64,000 nt of DNA from Balanoglossus misakiensis. Taxonomy: Eukaryota > Hemichordata. The position numbers and the translations under genes are program-made. Of the stretch, positions 47,901 to 58,665 are shown piece after piece. The first letter of the stretch is position 1, and the number at the start of each line of letters is the position of its first letter. The stretch is taken from assembly GCA_040954595.2 (NCBI GenBank), contig CM082583.2, positions 8,804,001 to 8,868,000 on the forward strand, read 5' to 3'. The notes beneath the pieces were generated by a model. It saw only the letters and a list, made by a program, of their open reading frames with translations. It searched no databases and was not told where the DNA came from.

Positions 47901-49675
47901 GCAATTTTCGCTATGTAGCAACGAACTCCCAGACACTCTTTGTAATGCCACGGGTATACCGTTAGCTCTGCTGGCGATGCCCAGCGCTCGGTAACGGCTG
48001 TGGCTGAATACATTCATTAGTCGAAGAGACGGTGGTTTGAATTCCCTGGAAAATGTGGTTACCTCCCCTGAATCTCACAGGTGTCTCGTAGCGCGCCCAC
48101 AACTTCGAGTTTTTATCATAGATTCAGTAGTGTTACATATACACTGTACTGGTATTCCCTATACGTAGTGAAGCGAACTTCCGCTCAGAGGTTGCTGAAT
48201 GCTTGATGAACATCACCACACCGAAGATGAATGCTTTTCATCACGTAGCGCCCCTGGGCCATTTGCGAGCATAATAGGAATGACCATTACATGATACACT
48301 ACACCCGAATTATTCGCCCGCGAAGTGCATCGTGTCGAGTATCGGTTCTCTCGGTAATTATTTTTTTTCTTCTGAAAAGGTGGAATGCGTTCCGTTTGCA
48401 TATGCGCCAAGTGTTAAGATAAGCCCTTAGGCGATGCGGCAGTTGGGAATTGGGGGAGAAGTTTCTCCTCTCTTACAGTGACAGTCGGGTCGCTGTGGTC
48501 TTTGTGTGCGCAAACCCCGCTACTTTCAACTACATATGTGGTATAGTCATACCAAAAAAAGTTCGCCAACTCCACCAGACTTCAATTCGGTCACAGACCT
48601 TCGCAAGAATAAGTGGGTCGTTCGCTCCACTTTGCACGTAATGGCTATCACCAAACATTCTTCCTTCACGTACTCGCTGTGGTATAGGTTGCGTATATAT
48701 ACTGTGACGCACTTAAAATTGCGCCGACAAATGAAACATTGCTCGCTCTTTGATGTAACATTCACGTTCATCAGCATACATGTCTGCAGCGCTCTCAACC
48801 ATCCCAGCCCTACAAATTTTACCTAAATATTGCAGAAACAGCCGACTTTAGACACCAGCCGACAACTACATGTGTTTTCCGGTGAAAATACCCCTTTTGG
48901 CAATTTCGCACCTTTCCAATGGCATCGGGTTCGCTCAAATACACACTGCAGGTCGCAAGGGGGCAATTTTGTACACACGAGCTTTCATGAGTAACTGAGC
49001 CCCCCGTGTCAGGCCGTTGGCGTGAAGCAACGCTTAGGTCGCTCAGCAGATTGCAATTTCATGGGGGCATGACACCGATGAACTGTCTTCTTCACGGGCG
49101 CTCATGAATACAAGCATGTCGTCAATCAAATTCTTCATGTAAGCGTATATCGAATCTTATCGTCGCTACACCCCTGGCTGCCCACCAAAATCCTTGAACC
49201 GCCGTTGACACACATGCATTGCCAAGTAAACATGTCACATTTGATCGCTTTTACTTGTTTGACCCAAATGTTTACTGAACGGAAGGAAAAGTCCATAAAG
49301 AGCAACGTCAAATATTTTTGGAACGGCTCTCCTTTTCACCGCGCAGCGAACAATCAGAGGGGAAAGAATGGCCGACTGGTCGACAGTATTTTCCTTCGGC
49401 AGTTGGGTCCACTCACGACACTGAAAATTATCCGCATATACTTTCCCCCCGAAATTTTCAACAAAATACATGGTGGAGTGTGTCTGCAGTAATTTGCGAT
49501 TTGGTTTCAGCCCTAGTCACAACTGACAACCAACTAAGTAAAGCCTATGTCCAAGCTGCCCTATATACTGCACGTGTCTGTCGTTCAAATGTACACAAAA
49601 CAATGTTACTGTTTTCACTCAGAAAAAGGGGGCAGAGAAATCAAGTTGTTCTCACCTGAATGTCTTCGAAGTCAT
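38922..49675 (-). CDS. ADAMTSL5: ADAMTS-like protein 5 (TSP1, Cys-rich, spacer, netrin domains)
   Basis: Thirteen coding exons with continuous phase: 49675-49656, 44802-44733, 44491-44355, 43556-43487, 43137-43032, 42021-41894, 41332-41212, 40960-40877, 40560-40400, 40295-40067, 39822-39781, 39476-39414, 39226-38922 (TGA); 511 residues. The signal peptide (MTSKTFRPALWRLLATC start, LSVLAAAEG end) is built by the first two exons. A thrombospondin type 1 repeat follows (WASWTVWSPCSRSCGGGVS, about 46-100), then the ADAMTS Cys-rich module (NCSPGSQDFREMQC, VLDGTPC, VGCDGVLNSN, EDRCRVCGG), the spacer (GATHIEITDRSRNYLALME, YVLNGDW, NDDLHVM, NPGIDYEYW), a Lys/Arg-rich linker (about 345-395) and a C-terminal netrin (NTR/C345C) domain with CKC, HFC and SCPCPN. 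No metalloprotease domain is present. This order is that of vertebrate ADAMTSL5, a secreted matrix glycoprotein that binds fibrillin microfibrils and heparin; the basic linker fits heparin binding. Confidence 0.94.
39311..39357. repeat. Poly-C and (CCA)n repeat in ADAMTSL5 intron
   Basis: A C-run is followed by ACC/CCA trinucleotides just upstream of the last coding exon. Confidence 0.9.
41190..41206. repeat. Poly-G run in ADAMTSL5 intron
   Basis: About 16 consecutive G lie next to the donor of exon 41332-41212. Length errors are likely in any assembly. Confidence 0.85.
42207..42484. repeat. Direct repeat, about 67-bp units 210 bp apart
   Basis: The units 42207-42273 and 42417-42484 are nearly identical ('gtaagactttgtaagctaga' and 'gactttgtaggctgtataac' in both). 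Between them lies a short tandem of 'cgattttttcggtaagaac' type at about 42274-42312. All of it is inside an ADAMTSL5 intron. Confidence 0.9.
43840..44015 (+). repeat. Dispersed repeat family copy in ADAMTSL5 intron
   Basis: It contains 'ccctctgtgttaactgtatg', 'gtgattttttaatgaaaaca', 'ttttcaaaatgaatccta' and 'aactgtccccgaggcaag', in the same order as the copy at 20575-20850. Confidence 0.6.
44803..49655 (-). other. Large first intron of ADAMTSL5
   Basis: A 4.85-kb intron splits the Arg codon within the signal peptide (AG|G). It contains poly-C at about 45320-45332, poly-G at 46741-46747 and several short ORFs, none with recognisable domains, including a 150-codon plus-strand frame at 45023-45475. 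Confidence 0.7.
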
Positions 49676-51404
49676 GGCAGACGACAAAAAGTGACCAGTG
49701 AGAGTTGTGGCTGCAGTGCACCTGTGCTCTGTCGCGTTCCCCAACCTCGCTCTGCGCAAGTTCTGACTGGCTGCCTGGATTTCTCTGCAGTTGGACTTCC
49801 CTTTGCACTGCGGTTGAGCTAGCTGGTACTACAGCTTGGCACGGTGCTGCGGAGAAGGCCTGAGTAAATAATGGTGTGAACCACTGACAGCCTTGATATT
49901 ATAATTCGGGCGCATCGAGCTTGGGCCGGGTTCTATTGACGACGCGTAGAGGGGAGAGTCCTGGCACGTCCGACCAACCGCCGCAATTCGCACCGAATTC
50001 CCTCGCGGTAATCTGAGATCTGCGGAGTTACTTGAAATTCAAACCGACACTTCTTCCAAACAGTGTCTGTTCGCAGCCATGCCTTGCGTATATACAAAAG
50101 CGCAAAGTAAGAACCACGGCAGCACTTGTGACAGTTAGCGATGAGTCGTGTGTGAACACACCACCAAGTCGGTGAGAGGTGCGTTGCATTTAGTTAACTG
50201 TTTCCAGTCCATATAAACCTCATGAGGGAGGGGTTAATAAGTTTACATAGTCTGTGGTTGACCACAGAAGGAAGGGTTCGGTTACCATAACCCGGATTGG
50301 CCGGCAAAAGTTGCCGCTGTTTTGTCAAAACGGGGCCATAATTATTCGATATCACGGGACTTTTAATTAGGACCAGGAAGGGCAGGGTCGTGTTATTTTT
50401 GGAAGCCTCTGAGTTGGGCAATATAATTTTCAAGGGTCCAGTAGAAAGACAGAACATTTTCGCAGCACATTTTGAGTCTTTTTCTTAAGGCAACTTTATT
50501 GAATACTGAGCATTCATTTTACTTGTGGTGATGACTTCATTAGCATAATTCGTGCTCCAGAATTTACCAATAATCCACCAAAATACGCAATATCATAGTA
50601 TACACCTTGATTTCACGTCACTATATAGACATCTATAAGTAGCTGGTGAATAAGATTAGACAGGGTGGAAAACTATCCGTCTGGAAACATTTGGAATCGC
50701 TATTATTTATTTGAAAATGTTTTATGCTTTATTTTGTTCAATTGCAAAAATAGGCAAATAATGGGAAATATTGCTTAATCGTCTGAAAAAAATGTGTGTT
50801 ATTCGAAAACGTCAAAGATTGGACACAGGAGAGCCTTAATGATACTCAATGCCCAATTCAAAATACAAAATTGTAAATTAGAAAATACGGTGCTGAAATA
50901 TAAGTTGGAAAAAATAGTAATTACTTGTGACAATACTGTTTGAACTTTAACTTGAACTCTTTACCGTTTTCTCAATTTAATTCTACATCATGTTAATTAT
51001 CGCTTGTGAAAATTCCATAGACAGCTACAACGTCAAGCGTGTATATGCTTCAGTGAAAAACAATATTTTTAACAGAAATACCGAGTAGCAAATGTCATTA
51101 TTTGTGCTTTGTGTCAGACACATCAATGTGCCATGTGCGATTCCTTGCTCAGTGTTCAGTCGGCACGAACAGGTGTCACGTGAAGGTTAGCCCTGAAGAT
51201 GCGCAGGTAGACAGTCACGTGACTCCGCCGACGGTGTCGCCTTGTTCTCAGCGTTTGAGAGTGACGTCACGTGGTGGTGAGCTACCCTGATCATAGACCC
51301 TAGAGAGAAGACAACTCGTAACGTTGGTGCATCCGTTGAAGCCAATTGCGGTCAGCTGACCCCCCATCCCCCGCTCCTCACCCAAACTAACGCAAAGTCT
51401 CGCG
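49676..51404. other. Intergenic region between ADAMTSL5 and the FGF-like gene
   Basis: The first 200 bases or so are the probable ADAMTSL5 5'UTR and promoter on the minus strand. The stretch 50.4-51.1 kb is AT-rich with no ORF of note. Nothing else is recognised. Confidence 0.5.
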
Positions 51405-51410
51405 TTTATT
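51405..51410 (-). terminator. Poly(A) signal of the FGF-like gene
   Basis: AATAAA on the minus strand, about 100 nt after the stop codon. Confidence 0.5.
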
Positions 51411-51510
51411 ACGAAAGGTTATAATTATGCAAATTCTCTCTAGGATCCATGCGCTGATCCTGAGTAAAACGGTGGTGTAATGTTGTTGTGCAGACCAGAG
51501 ATTTCAATGG

Positions 51511-53507
51511 TCAGCGCCCAGAGATGTTTAGCGTAATGTAAAGTCCGTTGTTCCGGTCGTGACTGCTGATGACCACGGTCTGTTTTTCCTGGTCGATTAA
51601 TAAAAACAAGTCTTCATTAAGGGGGCACATGGACCTCAAGGCGTAATACTCTTCATCCTCGTCGCTGTGATCCTGTTCGAAAGCGCAGCATGGATCCACC
51701 GGGTGTTCCGTATTCTGAAATCGAACGCATAAATGTCAAGATTTACGAGGAGTTTTAGCTTCTCACTGCTAACTGCACCAACTCAATCATAACTGTTAAG
51801 AAACGTTCAACCAACATTCTGTTATGATATTTTATGCACGAATAGTATATTCTTTCTCTGTAAATCCGGCTTCTGAAAGTGTTCTTTTTGAAAATTTCTG
51901 TTCAGGTGTTAGGTCATCAGCCTTACCTGAACAACAGGTATATACGTTGTATTGTCGTGGTGAAGCTGCACGCACAGTATATGATGTTCTGTTCTGTCCG
52001 TGTAATAAATTGTCGTTGTGTTCAACGAGTGTTCCATCACTGAAATTTAGAAACAAGAGAATAGCAACGAAAGCTTGTCAGAAGAAGTGTATGTGCCCTC
52101 GTCTTCCAAACATTTAGTAACGGTTCCGTAATTAGACTGTAGATGCATTTTTCCGGCAACACAAGCATGCATGCATGCATGCGTGTGTGCGTGCCTACGT
52201 GTACGTATGTGTGTCTGATGTACGTACACACAGGCACACACACACACACACAGAGGACATACGGCTCATTGGTGCACGGTTGGCTTTGGTTAGGAAGTCA
52301 ACCTCGGCATGAAGGTAAATTGTGAAAGAAGAAGGGGATCGTGCTGAAGATAAGCGAGGGCGCTGCTCGTTACGATTCTTGCTTCGTTGGCCTCTATTAT
52401 CCCATGCAGAAATCTCTACAAAATACGTGAAGGACCCTCATACATCATCCATACAGCATTGTCAGATTCACGGTGTAGGACCCACGATCATGAAAACGAC
52501 ATCCCATGTAATCAATAAATATTAAATCATGCATTAACTTGGGGTTCACCTACAACACCTCTCGGTTCACTAGTCTATTAATACAGAACTAATTTTCAAC
52601 AAATCTCATTTAGCTTGCCTTTGATACACTCTCTCCCCTAAGGGAACCATAAAACAAATAGTAGTTCTGAAACAGGGGGGGGGGGGGGCCTTTTCCACTA
52701 ACTTGGGATCTCTGACGCCATGTATGTCGATCGAGAGTAAATGTTTACCACAGATGCGTGTGGTTCAGTCTCGCAATATGTTGCATTGCGATATCGTGAA
52801 TTTTGAGTTTTGAATTCGATCGAATATTGCAGGAAGTGCCTACAAGCAATGCCTTTACGGAGCTACTCAATTTCAAAAACTACTTCTTTTGTCTTCAGAA
52901 TATCTTAATGTGTTAGCACTTGATAATTGCAATGAGGATGCAATGGATTATTTCTTAACCTCCCAGTTTTATGATTCCAGAGAAAATGGGCGAATGTAGG
53001 TACATTTACGTGTATTTGCTCAGATCTGCCCTGGCCTGTCTCTCGGTTCCCATGTCGCATTGCGATAAAGACAACGTCAGTTACTTCATATACAGGCGTA
53101 CCCATTTGCAACATCAAAATATAATTATAGAGACTGTTTGAACTGCGGGTTTTTACGTTAACTTTCCTACTGTGCACAGACATCGTCTCTGCTCTAATGA
53201 ATGTGCTCATCTTCGGAGAAAACCAGGTGGTTAATACCGTGGTATTTAGTAATCACCAATCAATCAAAACTCACGTACATTCGTGTTGATCCAGCGACAC
53301 GGTGACACCACTCTGGGAGACGTTGAGGAACAGCCCGTTTTTGTTGTAGAGGTGCACAGCTCGTTGGTCTCGCTTCTGTATCAGCGACGCCAGCAATCGC
53401 TTCTGCCTCCAAGTCCTCCAGTTCCTGTGGTGCCTGCGGCCGATGCAGCAGCCGTACAGGAACACGGTCGACAGGAGAGCCAAGTACGCCAAGTGAGTCA
53501 GGTTCAT
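51511..53507 (-). CDS. Divergent FGF-family secreted beta-trefoil factor
   Basis: Three coding exons, 53507-53279, 52039-51927 and 51714-51511, join in phase to give 181 residues. The start (MNLTHLAYLALLSTVFLYG) is a clear signal peptide; an upstream in-frame ATG at 53597 lies too close to the TATA box to be likely. A basic stretch is followed by the FGF first strands (RAVHLYNKNGLFLNVSQSG, compare the family's LYxxNGxFLxxxxxG). Exon 2 carries HHILCVQL, and exon 3 starts near DPCCAFEQ with YYALRS following, which parallels the family's ECxFxE...Y..YxS block. Two introns interrupt the core near the places where FGF genes are interrupted. Identity is low and the heparin-binding GxxRxG loop near the C-terminus is not evident, so the assignment rests on pattern and gene structure. 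An IL-1-type trefoil is the main alternative. FGFs signal through FGF receptor kinases. The first donor used is GTACGT; an overlapping GTGAGT would change the frame. Confidence 0.72.
52165..52251. repeat. (ATGC)n/(TGCG)n and (CA)n repeats, FGF-like intron
   Basis: Alternating purine-pyrimidine tracts: ATGC units, mixed TG/TACG units, then CA repeats. The sequence could adopt Z-DNA. Confidence 0.85.
52676..52689. repeat. Poly-G run
   Basis: A run of about 13 G in the first intron of the FGF-like gene. Confidence 0.85.
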
Positions 53508-53609
53508 TCTCGCCAAAATGCAACAACGCCCAGCAAATCGTAGCTGAAAACTTATATCGCGTTGAAAAGTCGGCACGTCACAGTTCGCGCGGTGCATTCC
53601 CGGCTCCTG

Positions 53610-53615
53610 TTTATA
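53610..53615 (-). promoter_or_regulatory. TATA box of the FGF-like gene
   Basis: TATAAA on the minus strand lies 103 nt upstream of the chosen ATG (53507) and only about 13 nt from the alternative ATG at 53597. This supports the downstream start. Confidence 0.5.
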
Positions 53616-56600
53616 TGGGTTTCCGATGGTGGACGCCCCTGTTCAGCAACAATAGGGAAGAGGGTGATGGATAGATCCATTCAATTTTGATAGATGACCA
53701 TTTACCATAACTGTCTCCCACACTGACACTACACCCTGATGATGCTAATCAAAGTCGCGGACAGGTAGATATCGAAACTGTTCTCTTTTCTCTGTGACGT
53801 ACGTAGGGGGTGGGGGTTGGAGTGATTGGACCATTTCGCCTTTCTTCCAGATTCAAGCCTTTCTATGACTATCCGCTAACTTGCCTGCCGATTCCTCGTT
53901 AATAGTGTGTCGGTTTTTGTGTTGTACGTTCAATTTAAATTTGTATCTAATAAATTCATTTCTTGTTAGATATATACATCTGATCATTATTGACGTTAAT
54001 TGGGGGCTTTAATTCCCACAGCAAATGCCCCGACCATGAAACAATAGACGCGGCTATCAATCATTTTCACCGCAAGATTATTTAGATGAAAACTGAAGAA
54101 TCACAGAATGAGAATAAAGATAACAAATGCAAATATCTATTACAATTATGACGTCTTGTGGTTTAGGCGTAAGCAGTCCGGTTAATGTCTCAGGCTGGCA
54201 TAGTAGCGTTGACCAATCGGCGATCACCATTGCGATACGTCATGAATATTTAATCACCCAAGTTTATCACCATTTGTGCGAAACTTCTTCGGTGATTTCC
54301 GGTGACTTTAACCTCTACTTTCACTTATTAGACAGTTTGGCTGAGTAAACAACATCCACGTGGTCTGTCACTGATAAAAATGGCGACTAACATGAGCTGT
54401 AAGTGAATAAGACTGACGATTTATTTCAACTTTGCCTGTCGTGTATGACACCCAAAAATGAGATTTTACGAGAAGGGTTTTAGAGTCTGAGATTTAACGC
54501 GTAATATTCTCAATTGAAGTGCGACTTATCAGAATCCGTCTTGATTGTATGGCAAAGAGCATTTTCTGAGCTTTCCAACGAGGGGTCAAATTTTCAAATG
54601 GGTGAATGGTACGCGTCTTTTCCCGATGTCTATGCATAATGCATAGCAATTGTTTCAGTTGTCAAGGGTGGTACTCAACTGTTTTGTTTATTTGTAGTCG
54701 CCCTGCTTCGACACTTGCGGGAATTTCAGTTCTGAGGAACTCTGTCCCAGTCTAAGTTTTACTCGGAGTTTTATTTCTCTATATGGACTTACCAGACTCC
54801 CTTGGCTAAATTATCGTGTCTTGTAAAAAATCAAGCCCTGCGTACAGGCATGTGTTCGCGTACCGTTACACGGCCTGCACCGCACCCCGCACCCGCCCTG
54901 CAAAGGTCCATAGACAAAACCGATGCGTCTGCGGCCCGCAGCTTTTCGGCCGAAATTTGATTTTATCGAAGCAAAATCCTTTGCCTGTCTCGATCCTTCT
55001 ACCTCCTAACTGACTCCAAATACGATGCGATTAACTTCTCCTACGCTACGCAGGGCTTGGGCCCAGGCCTGGGCTACTCAATACATGGCCATGAAACGAT
55101 CCCGTAGCACCGTGACCTTTCACCAATAACCGGGCAAACTTTCGACAGAGTGCATGGATTGCGTACTGTACATTGACTCGCAAGTCTTAAATAAAAACAT
55201 GCATCTGCCGTTTACCTCAACGTATGGGACATAATATTCAATGCTAGTTTTCGTATGATGCACCTGCATACACCTGCAGTCCGTGTACAACTTAACAAGA
55301 CAAACCACATTGCCTGAACGACATAAACCCGTCATGTTCTACTTGCCGAATTTTCTACTGATGAAATCTCTGGAGGATTCTTGAAATCCCTCTTACAGAC
55401 ATTAATGACAACGTTCGGAAATAAATGAGGGTTGAATGTAGCCTTGATATCAACAACTGGGAACAAAGAATATACTTGTCTAATCAACACTTATGTGTTA
55501 AGCATAGCCTTGAATCTGGACAAGGAAATCTGGCAAATGAAATGAGGCTTTCGTACAGCTTAGTAAATCAGTTTGCAAAATAACTTGAAGTAGAAGGTGT
55601 TGTTTGACAAGTAGGCGAATGAGTAACTATAATTCAATATCCTAGACAGTGAAGATTCACTTCCTATACGTCTGATTATATTTTATAGTGACAGTAATGT
55701 CATCTTTAAAGCAAAATAGATGTGCCAAGTGAAAGTTTACAGTAACTTAAAGCGATTTTGTTAGTTATTTGTGTATCCGACACATTCGCATGGGACACTA
55801 AACCTGGATTAAGGTACATCGAATTGCGAATGCTCGGTCTGTCGCCATGGCGATGCAATTCTGCCAAAATAGACCCGTCGTGCTGCTTGACCACCGGTGC
55901 GGTTTTTTTTGCAATTCTGTATCACATCGTGCAATTAATCGCGAGCGGCCGTATTACTGTCGTCGAATTGCTGAGACATGCCTGTCGTGTCACGGGGCAG
56001 GTGGGCTTTCTCGGCGAAAACTCGATCGTGATCAGACAATTATTGTCCGAGGCTAAATTTGATAAGTGGGCTAGTATAACACAACGACCTATTGTCAACG
56101 TGCTGATATGCAGGCCATAAATGAAAACGGTCGGGGGATAAAAGAGCTGCTCGGGGGTCGAAGAGCTGTTCTCTGATGAGTCAGTGATTATTTTTATCGT
56201 GTAAAGGCACCAAGCATGTGATACAAACGTTGATTGCTATGTCACCTGATTGATTGACTGTGTTTTCGCTCCTTGTGTACTTATATGCATTGTGGCTGGA
56301 CAAAAGTGGCAACAATGCGTTGCAATGAGTCATGATTAAACGCTTCTCGCAGGGGGCAGTCACCGGGGGCCTTGGCATCGGTTACGCTGACAAGTGTCAC
56401 AGTCAACGTTATACCTGTGGGTGAAATTGAGACGGACAGATCCATCACAATTGCCTCTTGAGGGGAAATTTCTGCAACATGCGCGAGGTTGTATTTTTTT
56501 TTTTTACATTGAACGATGAACGGCAAAAAGAATACCCTGGAAAGTGATGCAGACATGTATAATAACAGTGGCACGGTGTACACCCCTGCGTCGATTTGAG

Positions 56601-58442
56601 ACGAATGGGAACTGTTTCTTTTCGATGTCTTTACCACCTCCACGTCGATAGTGGCGTTTGTCTACGTGCAGATTTCTTCCCTGCTTCCAACGCATTCAAA
56701 TATATCATACGGTTAATTTCGACAAGGTCGTCGTTTTACATCAAACCATTTTATGGGTGGGGGTGGAAACGATTGTCTGGGAGTGCATCTTTAGATTGTC
56801 CGTCTTCAATTATCACGTGCTGCGTACAAGTAAGCTTAGTTTGATATTTCGCTTCAATTAAGTACTCAAAAAAGGAATACCCTACAAGCCAATATCTCAG
56901 TAATGCACCGAAAACTTCTTTACAATTACATAAATGTGTTTCCTTACGTAAATATCAAGGACAATCGCTAATGACGCCGTTGGAGACGATGTTTGTAATA
57001 ATCCACTCATGGAGGTTACTTTGCTCTAAATATTGCTTAAATACTTTATCCCCGTCAGGACTAACTTATTGATACAATCATACAGTACTAACAGTACAGT
57101 GCAGTGCATTATTTAAATAATGAAAGATATATTTTAAAACCCTTTTGCGTTATTTAATCTTTTTCTCTCATTTCACAATTAATTCCTGGAAGGAATGGTG
57201 TACACTAAAGAAGTATTAACCACGCCGTGTTTCCCATATTTTTTATTGTCCGTCATTTTTACTATTCGGGCAGTTCTGGCTATTCTTGATGAATAATATC
57301 TACTTTTAATATTCATGATACACGGATATTGAAGATATATTGAGAAAGGCATTTCTTTTATATTAAGTCACATGGTACTTTGGAACATTTCAATTACCCA
57401 TTACTATTTTATATTTCATACATACGGAATGAAATGGTGGTCTATTGGGGGAGGGATGTCCTCCGATCCTTCGAATGGGATAGTCAAGATTGAGTACGGA
57501 CGTGGGTAATACTGTTTGGCTAGAGTATTAGGGCTAGTTTACAACCACCAAATCACATTCAAATAGTAACAGAAAATTAGACTGATACATGCAAAGCTAG
57601 AAGAGTTTATCGACTTTGACGCGAGGACGTGCATTCAAGATTGTAGCACGATTGCAGCCAAAATGCGTGGGTTGGTCATGATGTTGATCATGTATCTATT
57701 GCTACACTTTTAGATCGGTAGATTCGATTGTGATTAAAATCGTACGCCCAAAATATCTAAGAAATATATTGTCCCCTGAATGTTGTTTTTCTATTAGTGT
57801 AAGTGTCCTTTCGTCACGAACTAGATTTGTTTCATTGTTTTTTTCATTAACAGTTTCCTGGTCTTAATTTTGTTAATTGTGATCAAACACACCAGTCATT
57901 CAGCTTTGTCTATTAGTTTAGCAAGGTACAATAGGAATGACCCTTTTATATGTTGCACACGTCTCTAAACCCATCTCTGACCATTGTGAAAATCCTTATA
58001 AATCTTTCAGCCCAAATGATACTCTGTAAATAATGTAGAAGCCCGGAAATCGTTCTGCGCCATAAATTTATCAAATCAATCCCGATTTAATAGTGACCTT
58101 GTGTTTTATTGTGTATTAATAAACGATGTATGATTTACAACTAAAATTAGCTTTCATCTACTAATTGGGGGCCGTCGCGAGACTTCCCACACACTTTGGC
58201 GTTATAGTGAAATTTACCTCTGGAAGCCGACCCTTCTCTCGACCATTTTCGTTAATTAGATTATTAAGCTTGTTCGTCACCTGTTGTCGCCGTGTATGAC
58301 GTCCATGACATGTATTCCTTTACATGTCACTACGTTGAATTCACGATGGACCCTCCATGCTGCAAAACCAACCTTTCTGGCTAGCAACCCGTTGCTACGG
58401 TAATTAACAAATTCTCTCAAGATCTTGTGTAGTTTGATAGAT
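53616..58442. other. Intergenic region between the FGF-like gene and the S8 protease
   Basis: A possible first exon on the plus strand lies at 54380-54398. A 120-codon plus-strand ORF at 55758-56120 (starts MLVICVSDTFAWDTK) includes one hydrophobic stretch but no recognised family. From about 56.9 to 58.1 kb the sequence is AT-rich without ORFs. Confidence 0.45.
54380..54398 (+). other. Possible first coding exon (MATNMS)
   Basis: ATG in strong context (aaaaATGGCG) is followed after 19 nt by a consensus donor (GTAAGT). A CCAAT element (gaccaatcgg) lies about 165 nt upstream. A good acceptor at about 54699 (tttatttgtag) continues the phase, but only 12 codons follow before TGA. It may be a short-ORF or non-coding transcript, divergent from the FGF-like gene. 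Confidence 0.25.
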
Positions 58443-58448
58443 TTTATT
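58443..58448 (-). terminator. Poly(A) signal of the S8 protease
   Basis: AATAAA on the minus strand, about 220 nt after the stop codon. Confidence 0.4.
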
Positions 58449-58665
58449 TCGTAAACCAGATGACAGACTCTGTCAAGCCATGCGAAGAAAATTAATACAA
58501 TCATGCCATGTGGCGAAGCTGTCATAACAGCATGAACAGTGTAGGTTGCATGATTAACGATCGAAATCAGGAAATTGTGTATTCATATCTTTGTTTTATA
58601 ATTGCATTACTCGTATTACTAGTTCATGGAACATCCGAAGACAAACGTGGTCGCTATCTAGATTT

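Noticed and set aside
53508-53597. FGF-like start at the upstream ATG 53597
   Set aside because: It lies about 13 nt from the TATA box, so it should be outside the mRNA, and it would bury the signal peptide.
55758-56120. 120-codon plus-strand ORF as a real gene
   Set aside because: No domain, no start or splice support, and no similarity recognised; left as a remark only.
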